From positions 1-64,000 of the forward strand of contig NW_004086071.1 of the NCBI RefSeq assembly GCF_000220395.1: DNA of 64,000 nucleotides. Reading direction: 5' to 3'. Positions within the stretch are counted from its first letter, which is position 1, and the number at the start of each line of letters is the position of its first letter. Below are positions 24,327 through 36,696 of the stretch, piece after piece. Made by a program: the position numbers and the translations under genes. The notes beneath the pieces were generated by a model, which saw nothing but the letters and a program-made list of their open reading frames with translations, did no database searches and had not been told where the DNA came from. Source of the DNA: Ichthyophthirius multifiliis (Eukaryota; Ciliophora; Oligohymenophorea; Hymenostomatida).

Positions 24327-24634
24327 GTTTTTACTTGATAATATAAATATTAAAATATTTTAATATTTAATAAATTAGTTTGACTTTTTTATATAAATTC
24401 AATAATAAAATAATTGATAAAAAATGTTAATTATATTGACCATAAAAAATAAATAATAAATAAAATAAAAATGAGAAAATTATATTAAATATTAAAAATA
24501 AAATAAATTTTATATTTATAAAACATAAATATACATATAATTAAGTTTAAAAAAATAAAATAAAATATAATTTTTATATAATAAAAAACAATATAAAAAA
24601 TTATAATAAATTAACATCTTCTATAAAATAAATC

Positions 24635-24907
24635 TCATTTTTAAAGTCCTTAAGGTGTTCTTAGTATTTTCGGTCTGGATTCAAAAGCATGTAATTCATT
24701 AGTTGTCAACTTTTTAAATAAATAAAAAAAAATATAAAATATAAAAAAAAAAATAATATATAATTTACTTTTCCTGAATATTAATTTTATTCTTGTTAAT
24801 TATTTTATTAGGAATTATTTTAATCTTAATTAACTTATATCTATTATTATTAATTTTATTGTTGTTATTATTATTATTATTCTTTATCTTGTTCTTATTC
24901 TTATTAC

Positions 24908-24962
<55 letters not shown>

Positions 24963-25314
24963 TATTATTAATTTTTTTTCTTAGTTCTAATCTTTTTTAT
25001 TACTTTCCTTTTAAACTAAATTCTTTGAGTTTTTATCTTTTTAAGCTTGTGTTTAATCGTCAGCAAAGCTACTATTATTTTATAATTATTTTTTAATTAT
25101 AGATTATTAAGCAGCTTATTATGTAAAAGGTAATTATTAAATATATTCATGCTACTTTTATAATTATTCTATTTTCCGTCTTTCTTCCCCAATAGGAGTC
25201 CTTAAAATTTTAGGTCTCGATTATAATTCTTCTGGAATAATTACTTATGGATCAACTTATTCATTATATTATAATTATTATTATTAATCTTATATATATT
25301 ATTCTTATTATTAA

Positions 25315-25390
<76 letters not shown>

Positions 25391-28372
25391 ATTCTTATTA
25401 TTATTATTGTTACTGTAATAATAATTACTATTATTATTAATTTTACAAAATATAATCTTATTATTGGTATTATTATTATTTAAATTATTATTAATTTCTT
25501 TACTTTTACTAACTGGGTTAAGAAACATAATTTTAACTAGTTTTTTACGAATGACTTATAAAGCTTGCCGACATTGATGGAGTAGCTGGTCTATTAAATG
25601 GAATATCAGTATTTTACTAATTTTTTTAATATCCAATATAATTTTAATGATTAGCGGTATTAGCAGACGATAAAATTCTTTAATTATGTGATTCTTAAAC
25701 AATTTATCTCGTTATATTTTTTTATCTAATAGCTTCTGGCCCAATTAAACAAAACTTAGAAAAAAGTAAATTTTCTCCTAACTACATATTATCCGCATTT
25801 TCAATATAATCATCAGCCTACTCATCTTCTCCAATATCTTCCTCATCATCAATATCATCTACATCATTATCTTCTTCGTTTGAATCACTATTAGCTTCAT
25901 CCTCGTCATCGTTTTTTTCTTTATTTAGTTAATCCATGATATATTAAATTTACTTCATAAATCTCTCGTCACTATTATCCATTAAATACTTTAATATATC
26001 TCCCATACCTAATGCCTTAGCTTATTCCCTTAATGATTATCGACTCAATAAGGAATACAAAGTTCCATTTACAAAAGTACGCACTTACATATTTTCATGT
26101 TCCAAAAGATCATTTAAAACATTTAAAACACCCTCTTTCGGATCTTCGCATTTTTACTTACCGCTGCTTCTTAAAGACAAATTCATTAGTAAGGCAGTTG
26201 CGTATTCATATGAATATTCTGATAATGTATCTTTTTCATCACGCAATGTTTATACTATCCATTGGATTAGGTTATTGTTTATCATTACTATTTATGGCTT
26301 TCGACGTAATGATAATTTTTGTAAAGAACCCAAAGCGTTCCTACGAGTAAAAGTATCCTGTTTCTATTTATTATTTATATGTTTTTTTTAATATTTTTTT
26401 ATTTCTTTTTTTTTACTTCATTCCTTAAAGTATTTATTAGAATTATAACTAATGTATCAGACTTTATTAAATAAGTTCGACCGAAGAAATCAGATGCCAT
26501 TGTATTTATTAGTCTTAATGAAAATCTTTTTTTTATATATATATTTAATTAAAATAAAAATAGATATATATATTTATTTAAAAATTTTTAAATAAATATT
26601 AAATTTTTTATTTTTATAACTCTTTTATTTTTGAGTTTTGTTAAAATAAAGCCCCTTAGAGTTATTAATTTTATTATTCACAGCCAACAATATCATATAT
26701 AGAATAAGTAATAACTATCTCTCTTCTTATATAAGCGCCTCTTGTTTTTGAGATTCTTTATCTGAGAGCTTATAGTACGGCACAACATAAAACTGCATCA
26801 TCTTATTTAATTAAAACTTATTTTATTTTCTAAAAATCAAGTGCACAGTAAGGATTTTCATAATTCATTGAATCTGCACGCGCATTGAATTATTAATAAT
26901 CTACTAAAATAACTAAATAAATAAAATTTGATTATTAATAAACCTAATTAATTTTGATATCCTTCTTAAGGAACATATTCAGAAGCATTATTACCTCCAC
27001 TATTTTAATCATTAAAAAAATAAAGTTTTTCATATTAGAATATTTATTATTTATGGATAATTAATTCTTCAATATTTTAGGTTAATAGTTATTCATATTT
27101 TTAAATTTTTCCAATTATTTATGAACATTAATCATATTTAAGAGGTTTTCCCTAATTAAGCTCTATTTATTTTTTAAGCTTTTTTTATTTAATAAATAAA
27201 ATATATATTTTTTTATTTTCTTTAAATAAAAATAAAAAATACTTCTTCAGATAAACCAATAAGCTTTTAAGCCACAGTGAACCATTTTTATTAATTTTCA
27301 ATTTAATTTTATTTCGATTAATCAATAATTTATTTAATTTAATTTTACAAAGCCATATATTTTTCTTTGAATTCTTTAACTATACCCACCAATTCTTTAT
27401 TAGTATTTTATAATTAAATATAATTCTAATCAGTTTATTATTAAATAACATTATTTTAATATGAGATTTTCTATTAAGAATCGATTTCAGTCTAACTATT
27501 GTTCATATAGTGTTAATAAATATGTTAGATTAAACTAGTCTATTCATTATTATATATAGAAGATAAAAATTCATTCAAAGTATATCTTAAATCCAATATC
27601 CATTAATTACTAAATAAATGTTTCAAAGCTTAATGTTCTTATGGTCTAGGGATATAAGGAAGAGCATAATAATGTAAAAACTCGCTTGATTTAGATAATG
27701 CGGCCCCCCTTGTATCTAAATAATCCTTAAATGCATTAATACTGGCTTAATCTAATGTTTAACTGAGATTAAATAAAGGATGAATTTAGTAAATAAGGAA
27801 ATATATTTAAAGATAAAATTCAAGTTTTGTTGCTTTTTCATCTGCTAATCGAATATTTAAAGGTAAAAATCTATTCCATTTAACAAAGAAAAAGTCTCTT
27901 TATCCATGTTTGAAATGCTTTGTTTTTTTGTTAATTAAAAATAAATCAATTATTTTTAATTATTTACTTCCATTAATTAAAATTCATATCCTGTATTTTA
28001 ATTATATTATTAAATAGGTTCTGTAATTTCATCTTGAAAGCATTATAAGGTCTTTTATAAATTATTTTTTAATAAATATTCATGTATTAAATTGTTTATT
28101 GCTTCAATTGTTATTTCGTTAAAAGTATGATTTTTAATGGCTTAATGGGCGTAATTTTTTAATCCATTATTATTGCTATTGTTATTGTTATTAATTTATT
28201 TTTATTAATTATTTAGGGTTTGCTTATCTAAATTTTTATTCGAAGCTATTGCTTACTGATTGTTTATTTATAATGCTTTTTTTTTATGTTAAGGAGATTC
28301 TTTTTATATAGATTAATTTTGGGGAACTTTTCGGTTTTTGTTTGTTTATTGATGATTTTAGTTTTTTTTCAT
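24635..28372 (-). CDS. ARMC9: ARMC9-like LisH/armadillo protein
   Basis: Orthologue of ARMC9, a ciliary base/tip protein linked in animals to Joubert syndrome and to tubulin modification along cilia. N-terminal Q/N-rich leader, then a LisH motif ([20 protein letters not shown], about 28108-28050). The family core follows: [60 protein letters not shown] and PYIPRPQEH (about 27940-27630). Armadillo repeats include [56 protein letters not shown] and [16 protein letters not shown] (about 26350-25990). An acidic stretch, then TAA-coded polyglutamine and a motif SRPKILRTP present twice (25188-25220 and 24645-24679) make the long C-terminus. Ends at TGA 24635-24637. Start MKKNQNHQQTN at 28372 is the first ATG of the open frame. 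Introns are several and short. Confidence 0.92.
24793..24975 (-). repeat. TAA-coded polyglutamine tract in ARMC9-like gene (distal)
   Basis: On the minus strand the run is read as Gln with a few Glu, Asp, Lys and Asn codons. The mirror-image leucine-rich frame on the plus strand is a shadow. Confidence 0.8.
25310..25382 (-). repeat. TAA-coded polyglutamine tract in ARMC9-like gene (proximal)
   Basis: Nearly perfect TAA run of about 24 codons on the minus strand, in frame with the ARMC9 C-terminal region. The isoleucine-rich frame on the plus strand is a shadow. Confidence 0.8.
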
Positions 28373-28518
28373 TTTTTTTATTTTTTTTTTTTATTTTTTT
28401 ATTTTTTTTTTTTCCTTTTTTTTATTTCAAATTTCTAAAACATTTTTAATATTGTTTATTTTTTTTTTATAATATAATAATAAATATAATTATATATTTG
28501 TAAAAAAAATATATTTTG

Positions 28519-29935
28519 TCAAAATTAATTGTCTTTTAAATAATATATAGGATTTTAACATTCACTTATATCATCCAATCTTAATATATTTTTATTTAAT
28601 TATTCTTGTCTATTATTTACAGCTGTAAGAGTTTATTAGTATTCCTTATCATTTGTAAATCTAGTAGGATGTTAAAATACAACTGAATATGAATTTTAAT
28701 TATTAAAGTCAAATTATTGTATATTTTTTGTTTATTTATTTAAACTATTATGTAGAGATAGCATCCCAATGAAATGATAATGATAATTATTATTAGCATT
28801 TTTTTTTTAATTTTTTATATTTTCTTAATTACTATTTTAGAAATTCTCATAATATAATTATTTTAAGGTATCTAAATATTTAGGGATTTTTTTATTTTTA
28901 TTTGAATTCAAAATTTAAGTATGAGGAGAAAAAAAAGCTTAAACTTTTTTTTAATTTGTAAACTTTGCTCCATTTTTTATTTTTTATATTAATTTTATTA
29001 TTAATTTTATTTTTCTAAATCAAAGTGTATTTTTGGTAATGAAACATCTTTTTTTTATATTTCTTTTATGTAAAAAATAGGATTTTCTTTATTATTTTCT
29101 GAAATTTCTTAATAAGGTATTTTTTTTTAAATATAGTTTTTTTTAAATATTTCACTTTTTTTATATTATTTTATTAAATTTTTAGAATTTAAAGTGTTTT
29201 TATATTCCTTTTTTACAAATTTTGAATACATATTTTTGAATATATTACTTTCTGATTTAAACTTTTAAAATTTAAATTTTTAGTCTGTTTAATTATTATT
29301 ATTACTTTTATCTAAATTTTCTTATTTTGAAAAGTTAAAACTATTAATATTTTTTTTTTAGTTTATTTCATATTTTAATTTTCATTTTAATAATATTCTT
29401 GTTAAGCTTGTTAATAAATGTCCTCTAAAGTACTTAAATATCTAATATTCTTTTTTTATATTTATCTTTTTTATATTTTATATTAAAAAATAAATATTTA
29501 AATTATTTATATTTTTTTAATTATACTCATCTATTATTTTATTTTAATCTTTAGTTATTACATCAAATGCTTATGATATTTCCTATTATAATTTTCTATC
29601 AATTACATCTAAAGATATATGGTATTCATTATATTAGTCAGAAGGTATTCGTGTTTATGTTTCTTTTTCATCAGTATTTAATTAATTTTTTTCTTTTTTA
29701 TATATTATAATTATATTTTATTTTTATTTTACTTAAATAATTTTTTTTTATTTTAATTTCATTTAAAATGTTTTTTTTAGTTGTAATTTAGTTATTTTTT
29801 TATTAATATATGTCCTATATTTTTAATAATATTTTTTTTTAATTATATATTGTATTTATTTTCTTGCTTAATAAGATATTGTTTAAAGACTATTTTATAC
29901 TAATTATTGAATATTAATTTAATCTTATTTCCCAT
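28519..29935 (-). CDS. Hypothetical protein, K/N/Q-rich
   Basis: Not recognised. A likely start at 29935 gives MGNKIKLIFNNQYKIVFKQ; the MGNK start would suit N-myristoylation, which is only a possibility. After an intron, a coding stretch at about 29690-29510 reads TRIPSDQYNEYHISLDVIDR and QQEISQAFDVITKDQNKIID. The middle (28950-29480) is F/S/K/N-rich on the coding strand and contains unresolved introns. The C-terminal exon (about 28795-28519) reads SYSVVFQHPTRFTNDKEYQQ and LNKNILRLDDISECQNP, ending YLKDNQF before TGA 28519-28521. Coding strand is clear from codon pattern; function and exact exons are not. Confidence 0.55.
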
Positions 29936-30353
29936 TTATTTAATATGAAAAAAATAAATTATCAATTTTTTTGTATTTTTCTTAAATAAGTTTTCTTTTA
30001 ATTTTATAGGGAGAAATCATCTACTTTTTTTTATTAAAATTATAAAAATAATAATATAAATAAATAAAATATAAAACATATAATAAATTAAAGTAAAATT
30101 AAATTAAAAATCAGTTATATATAACTATATATTAATAAATAAAACATAAATATAATATATATATATATATATTATATTATTCTATATAAATGTTATATTT
30201 AAATTATATTTTAAATATACTTATTTTTAATTTTTTTATTTAAATTTTTTTTTTTATTAATAACATAATAATTTTTGTTTTTTCTCTTATACATTATAAA
30301 TTATTTTTTAAAATAATAATAATATTTTAAACAAAAAAAAAAATTTATTAAAT
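29936..30353. other. AT-rich divergent intergenic stretch
   Basis: Lies between divergent starts. Contains a short (TA)n tract near 30157-30173 and no coding frame with a recognisable pattern. Confidence 0.55.
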
Positions 30354-31111
30354 ATGTTTAAAAAAAAATTAATATTTACAATATTTTCAATTTTATACAT
30401 TATTTTAATAATTTTATTAACATTTTCTTTATATTACAACCAATAATTTTAACAATAAACAATAGAATATCTCTAATAATATAAATAAATATCTTTCCTC
30501 AATTATTTTTATTTATTTTCAATAGGTGTTTTGTTAATAATAATCGGCTTTCCAGTAACATTTTATGTACTAATAATAGCTTTTATATTTTAAAAATTTT
30601 TATAAGCTTACGTTCTTTGTATTTTAATGGTTTTAACTGGATCTTCTTTATGTTTTACTATAGCGAGGTATATTTTAAAAAAACATGTTACTGAATTAGC
30701 TGAATAATATGAATAATATCATATATTTAATTTCGCTGTGAAAAAAATTCCTTATAAAATTGCTTTTATGGTCAAATTTATGCACATTCCATCTTTTTAA
30801 AAAACTATGGACTTGGGGTTATAGAAATTAATTATATTTAATTTATATTAGCCAGTAGTGTAAATATTTGCTTTTTAGGAATTTTTTGGTGCTATATAGG
30901 TGTTAATTTAAGTGATATTAGAAACGTGTTTATTTAATAAGATTAAAATATGCTTATTTTGAAGATTTTAGGATTTGTTTTGACCTTTATTATAATAATA
31001 GTTATTTTTTATGTCACTTAATAAGCTTATGAAGAAGTAAAAAAAGAATATGAAGATTATAAAAATTTATTAAATTAATAAGAAGAAAATTAAAAACTTA
31101 TTTAAAATTGA
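30354..31111 (+). CDS. VTT-domain (TVP38/TMEM64-type) membrane protein
   Basis: Polytopic membrane protein of the VTT/SNARE-associated family, whose members act as lipid scramblases or in Golgi/ER membrane traffic. From ATG 30354 the protein has an N-terminal helix, then IGVLLIIIGFPVTFYVLIIA, a second helix with VLTGSSLCFTIARYILKK (the G-x-x-x-x-F-x-x-x-R motif of the domain) and KIPYKIAFMVKFMHIPSFQK. The C-terminal part is in another frame: FILASSVNICFLGIFWCYIG, a last helix ILGFVLTFIIIIVIFY, and a charged tail to TGA 31109-31111. The switch falls near 30832-30835 after MDLGLQK and is repaired by one extra A. Length after repair is about 252 residues, typical for the family. No intron. Confidence 0.8.
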
Positions 31112-31306
31112 TTTTTTTTTTTTTCTTTATTAATGTAAAATAAAATAATTTATTATAAAAAAAAAAAAAACAAAGATATATAATTAAAAAAAGGAAAAAA
31201 TTAAAAGCACATTTGCTTTATTTTTTTTATATAAAAAAATATATATATATAATTAAAAAAAAAAAATATTAAAAAAAAAAAAAAATATTAAAAAATAAAA
31301 AAAAAA

Positions 31307-31684
31307 ATGGATAGCAGTAAAAAATCATCAAATAAATCAACTTAAAAATCAGCCTAAAAATCAGCTCATAAATCAGTTGATAAAAAATCAAGATCTAAAT
31401 CGAAAACTCCTGTTAAAGTTTCTGCTTAAAAATCTACCTAAAAATAATCATCTAATAAAGCAGCAGAATAAAGAGCGAAATCTAGATCTAGATCAAGAAC
31501 ACCTTTAAAAACTGAAAATTAAGCAGCTTAAAACCGTAGATCAGGTTCAAAAAGCCCAGCTTTAAATAAAAGATCAGTGACACCTTAAAAACATGAAGAA
31601 GCAGCTAAAGGATCAACTACTAAATAACATGTTTCTGCTGGAAAAATGTCTGCCTAATCAGGTAAGAGAAGTAAAAATAACTGA
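31307..31684 (+). CDS. Linker-histone-like basic protein (no globular domain)
   Basis: A 125-residue protein made almost only of Lys, Ser, Ala, Thr, Gln, Arg and Asn. It contains repeated K-S-x triplets at the N-terminus and S/T-P motifs followed by a basic residue (KTPVK, RTPLK, KSPALNK, VTPQK), the CDK-site pattern of ciliate macronuclear H1. No winged-helix globular domain is present, as in the Tetrahymena macronuclear linker histone. It should bind linker DNA and compact chromatin. MDSSKKSSNKS at 31307 follows an A-rich leader; TGA at 31682-31684. One exon, no frame problem. Other lysine/serine-rich nuclear proteins (SR-like, nucleolar) are the alternative; two RSRSRS-like stretches (KSRSRSRTPL) leave that open. 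Confidence 0.65.
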
Positions 31685-32275
31685 AGAATCATAAAAAATA
31701 ATGAAAATTATATTATTTATATGACTAAAGCGTTTTTTCATATAATTATTTATTATAAATAAAGATTATTTTTTTTTTCAATTTTTTATTTATTTCAGTA
31801 TCTTTATAAAATAGTTTGCGCTTTTTTAAAATTTTCAAAATAAAAATTTAAATATTGTGATTAAAAAAAATAATAATTTTAATTTAATTTAATTAATAAA
31901 AAATAAAAAAAAAAATTAAATTAAAATAAAATAAATAAATTAAAAATTAATAAATATAAGAAATAACAAATAATTTTTTTAATTAAAAATATTAATATAT
32001 ATAAAAAAATAAGTAAAATTTTAATTATAAATATTTATAAAATAAAAATTTAAAGATAAAAAATATATAATAATAATAATAAATTTATATAATTAAATTA
32101 AAAATAAATATATTAAAAATTATACTTAATGATATTATAAAAAATAAATATATATATAAGTATATAAATATATAAAAATATAAATATAATTATATATATA
32201 TTTTTATATTTATTTTATATATATTTATTATATAATATATATAATATTTTTTAATATTATAATTTATTATTATAA
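31685..32275. other. AT-rich convergent intergenic stretch
   Basis: Between the 3' ends of the H1-like and PX-domain genes. Only A/T low complexity and short TA runs. Confidence 0.55.
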
Positions 32276-34477
32276 TCATTTTTATTATTTTTTTTCATTA
32301 ATTAATTCTGTTTCTAATGAAATTTTACGAAATTTATCTTTTTTAAAAATAATATTACTATCTTAAAATTCTTGATTTTTTATTTTTTTTCTAATTTATC
32401 ACTATTATCTTAATCTTTACAATTAAAATTAATACCAATAAATATTCTAAAATAATAACATAATTCTATATTATCGACCAAAAATAATTTATTTAAATAT
32501 TCTTCTAAATCTTTTTTCCTTTTTTCTGTTGAAATACTTAATAAAATTCCTTAATGTTTAGGTGGCAAATCTGGAAGTTTAACTTACTAATTATTTTCAT
32601 AAAAAATCTACAAATAATCGTTTAAAATATCGAAATCTTTATATCTTTTTTCTATATTTGCTTTTGTAATTCCATTTTATATTATTTTGAATTTATAAAC
32701 TATATATTATTTATTTTAATTGCTTTCTAGAATTTTAAAATACTCATCTTGTTATACTATTAAATTTTAATAATTAAAATTATTTATAAAATGTTATTTA
32801 TATATATTTTCTGAATTTTTAAGACCAATAAAATAAAATAATTATTCACAAAAATAATTCTTTTCATTCAAAATGATATTTAAATAAAATTAAAGTCCAT
32901 TTTATCTTATTTCTAGGGACTATTAATCTGCAATGAACATTTTAGTTGGTAAAGGAGGTACTTTTTATTTCCTTTCTTTTAATTATTTATTTAGTATTAT
33001 AAAGTCATTAAATCTTTTTTATATTTTCCATTTAATATTTGTACTTCTTTCAACTAAATATACAATATAATAAATAGAATTTTCAATCTAAAAAAAATAC
33101 ATTTTTATAAATTTATATTTTAAAAAAAGTACTTATTCATATCCAATTATACAGACATCAAAATAAGTACCAAAACGGTCTTTTTTTGGAAAAATTTAAG
33201 AATTTTCACTTAATTGCGATTCTTCATCAAAATTTTTTCCTAAAAAACAAAAATAAATATAATAATAAATATATATAAATAAATATTTAAGTATATATTA
33301 ATATTAATAATATAAATATATATATTTATAAAATACTATTTTTTATATTTAAAAGCTATTTTTATATGTCATTATCTATTTCTAAAAAATTAAGTAAATT
33401 TTGGCTTAAAAATTCTTGCTGAGTTAACAAAAACTTAAATAAATTTTTAAAATGACTAATTCCTTAATTAAGTTTTTAAAAGTCGATTTGTTGTCCTGAA
33501 AATAATTCCATATTAAAATTTTCTAATTCTAATTTATATGATGACGGAAATTCATTTTCATCATCATTAGTTTCATCTTTTATTTAATTTTCAAGCAAAA
33601 TAAAATCGCTGTAATTTTTAATTATATGCTTTTCTTGTTAAAAGTCATTAATATTTATCCTAACTTTCAATTTAATTTGTATTTAGTTGTCTATCTTTTT
33701 AAAGTTTTGTGGAAATTTAACATTTATTAAATTCGTAGTACCTAAAAATGATTATTAATGTAAAGGAGGGGGTATTAAAGGTTCAAATATATGTTAATTT
33801 AAAGGTAGATTCCAAAAAATCCATTTTGTGCTTTTGAATTCATTTAAATCTTAGTAATATTTAAAAATAAAACCCATTAATAAAGATTAAATAAATATTC
33901 TTAGAGATAAAAGAATAAAATTAGAAATAATTCTTTGTTCATATTACTTAATTTATTATTAAAATAAAATAAAAAATTAAGTAAATAAATATATAAATAT
34001 ATATAAATATATATATATATATATTTATATATTTTTATATATATTTATTAGCATATATATTTTTAAGTATATAATTATAATTACTAATTAAAATTAAAGT
34101 ATTAACATTGCTATTGAAATTAATAATTATAAAATCCAAAAGGGCTTATGAAATAACATTAATGCAATATTTCTATTATATTCTTTTATTTCGATAATAA
34201 TTTATAATAAACATACCATTATAGGAAATATCCATAGAAAATAACAATAATTTTAAACATTATATATTTTACTTTTTATTGCTTAACTAATTATAAAAAA
34301 AATATATATTATTATGTTAAATATTTGCAAAATTAAACGAAATTTTATTATTTTATTAAATTTATGATTTTATAGTCCCATGTATCTTATTACATACCAT
34401 CGGAATATTAAAATTAATCCAAATAAGAAACATATAAGATTTAACAATAACTCTAATATTATTTATGTTTGATTCAT
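32276..34477 (-). CDS. Multi-span membrane protein with tandem PX domains
   Basis: Start MNQTQIILELLLNLICFLFG at 34477 opens a region with four or five hydrophobic helices (about 34470-34085). An intron (to about 33965) joins it to another helix (IISNFILLSLRIFIQSLLMG) and a soluble stretch ending NLLNFLEI that has a weak PX-like pattern. Two clear PX domains follow: FDVCIIGYEQ joined across an intron to YYIVYLVERSTNIKWKIQ, then KRFNDFIILNKQLKE and VPPLPTK (about 33190-32840), and YIVYKFKI..., RYKDFDILNDYLQ, KLPDLPPK, DLEEYLNKLF (about 32740-32460). PX domains bind phosphoinositides, so the protein probably links an endomembrane to PI3P-containing membranes. The R-[FY]-x-D-F and proline-rich loop are kept in both. 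A frame change at 32376-32381 (A6 on the coding strand) precedes the charged C-terminus; TGA 32276-32278. Confidence 0.75.
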
Positions 34478-35131
34478 TTTTTTTAATATATGTATTATTT
34501 TTTTAATTAAATATTTAATTTTTTGTGTTTCTAATTTTAAAAAAAATAAAAAATATTATTATTGTTTATTTTTGATATAAAATTATTTTAATTGTATGCA
34601 TTTTTTTTTATGTATTTCTATATTTTTATAGTATTATAAATAACTTTCCCTTATATAAATATTTTGATTTCTTAATTAAATTTATTTAATCTTTAATAAG
34701 AAAAATAAATTTCTAAATATTTTTTTCAATTTAATAAAATAATATAAATAAATACAATTTTAATTATATTATATATAAATTAAAAAATATTGATAAAAAA
34801 ATTAACAAAACAATATAATATATTATAAAAATATATATGATTTTAAATAAAATTAAAATTAATAATTTCAACAAAAAATAAAATAATTAAATTATAAAAA
34901 TTTATAATTTATTATTAAATAAATAAATATAGTTTAAAAAGAAAAATATTTTATATGTATATATATATATGAGAATAATAAAAAAAATAAATTATATTAA
35001 ATCAAAGAATCAATGTATTTTTTTGAAAAAAATAAAAAACACACGTACACCACACCGCACACACATAAATACACGAAAAACGAAAATATATTTTTATAAA
35101 AATAAAAAAAATCAATAATAATATTTTTTTT
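34478..35131. other. AT-rich intergenic stretch
   Basis: Upstream of the PX gene and downstream of H2A, both on the minus strand. A CA/GT-richer patch at 35037-35080 (acacacgtacaccacacc) lies just 3' of the H2A stop and may be part of the H2A 3' UTR; no canonical histone stem-loop was seen. Confidence 0.5.
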
Positions 35132-35545
35132 TCATACATCTTAAGAAGCTTAACCAGTTTCTGACTTTTTAGTTTTAGATGGTAATAACATAGGATTGAT
35201 ATTAGGTAAAACACCACCATCAGCAATAGTAGTATTTGACATTAATTTATTCAATTCTTCATCGTTTCTGATAGCGAGTAAAATATGTCTGGGTACAACT
35301 CTGCTTTTTTTGTTATCTTTTGCAGCATTTCCAGCTAATTCAAGAATTTCAGCTGCTAAATATTCTAATACTGCTGCCATATATACAGGGGCTCCATTTC
35401 CTACTCTTTATGCGTATCTTCCTTATTTTAAGAATCTTGAAATTCTTCCTACAGGGAATTAAAGACCAGCTCTGTTTGATCTGGATACTTATTTAGAAGA
35501 TGCTGTTTTTCCTTTTGCTTTTCCTCCTTTTCCGGCTGGGGTCAT
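35132..35545 (-). CDS. Histone H2A (H2A.X-type SQ tail)
   Basis: Core histone H2A, 137 residues, one exon. Start [18 protein letters not shown] at 35545; canonical fold blocks [79 protein letters not shown] and [15 protein letters not shown] are all present, including the acidic-patch residues (E in [14 protein letters not shown]). The tail ends SETGQASQDV: an SQ-D-hydrophobic terminus, the motif phosphorylated at double-strand breaks in H2A.X. TAA is used as Gln inside the protein and TGA 35132-35134 ends it, which supports the code. Two TATCCAAT boxes lie 147-188 bases upstream. It faces away from the H1-like gene about 3.5 kb to the left. Confidence 0.97.
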
Positions 35546-36656
35546 TTATTATTTTATTGTTGTTTTTTTTTTTTTTTTTAGTTTTTTTTTTTTTTTTTTT
35601 ATTATTTTTTTTTTTTAGTGAAAAGTTATTTATATATATGTTTTTTTGAAGGTTTGTTTTGTTTTCACTTTTATTTTATTTTTTAATAATTTATCCAATC
35701 TTTATGAAAATTATCCAATTAAATTACATTTTTTTTGATTTCGGATAAATTATTTTTTATTTTTTGTTAATTTTAAATATTTGTATTTTTTTTATTTGAA
35801 TGGTTTTATTTTAAATATAAACAGTTTTATTAATTTGAAATACATATTTCTCATTTTTTTTTTAAAAAAAAAATAAAAAAAAATAAAATAAAATTATATT
35901 TAATTAATATAAGAATATGTCATTTGTATGCAAAATAAAGTATAATATAATGTAAAATACGTTAAATTTCAAGTATAAAAATTATATTATTTATTGATAT
36001 ATTTATAAATATACTAATTATAATAATAAAGTAATTTAAAAAAAAGAAATTTCATATAAAATATAAATGAGCTTTATATATATTTTAAATAATTTATATA
36101 TAGTAAAATTAATTATATATTTTTTTTTTAATTAACAAGTATTTAACTTTACTAAGCAATTTATTTTTATTATTATTATTTTATTAATTAAATATTTTAT
36201 TATACCGTTATTTATTTCAATATATTACTATAATTTTATAATAAAAAATAAAATAAAATAAAATAAAATAAATAACATATAAAAATAGTAAAAAATCAAT
36301 CAAAAAAATATATAAAAAAATATTAAAAGAAATCTAATAAATATAAATAACTTTGATAAAAATAAAATAATTAAAAAATATATTAAAAAAATAAAATCTT
36401 TATCAAATAAAAAAATAAAATGCAAAAATTAAAAATTTAATTAAATAAAAAATTATTAATTAATGTCCTCAAACTATTATAAATTAATAGAATAAAAATT
36501 TAAGTAAATTTATAAAAAATAAGTAAATTATATATAAAAAAAAAAATATAAAAAAGAATAAAAATATATTAGGTATAATAAATTTATTAGAATTTAAAAA
36601 ATAAAATAATAAGCAATATTAAATATTATAATAAATTAAAATAATATATTAAAAAG

Positions 36657-36696
<40 letters not shown>

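Noticed and set aside
24793-25483. Leu-rich and Ile-rich plus-strand frames.
   Set aside because: Mirror images of TAA-coded polyglutamine in the ARMC9 gene.
26033-26350. 105-residue plus-strand frame.
   Set aside because: Antisense to the armadillo exon of ARMC9, whose conservation is unmistakable.
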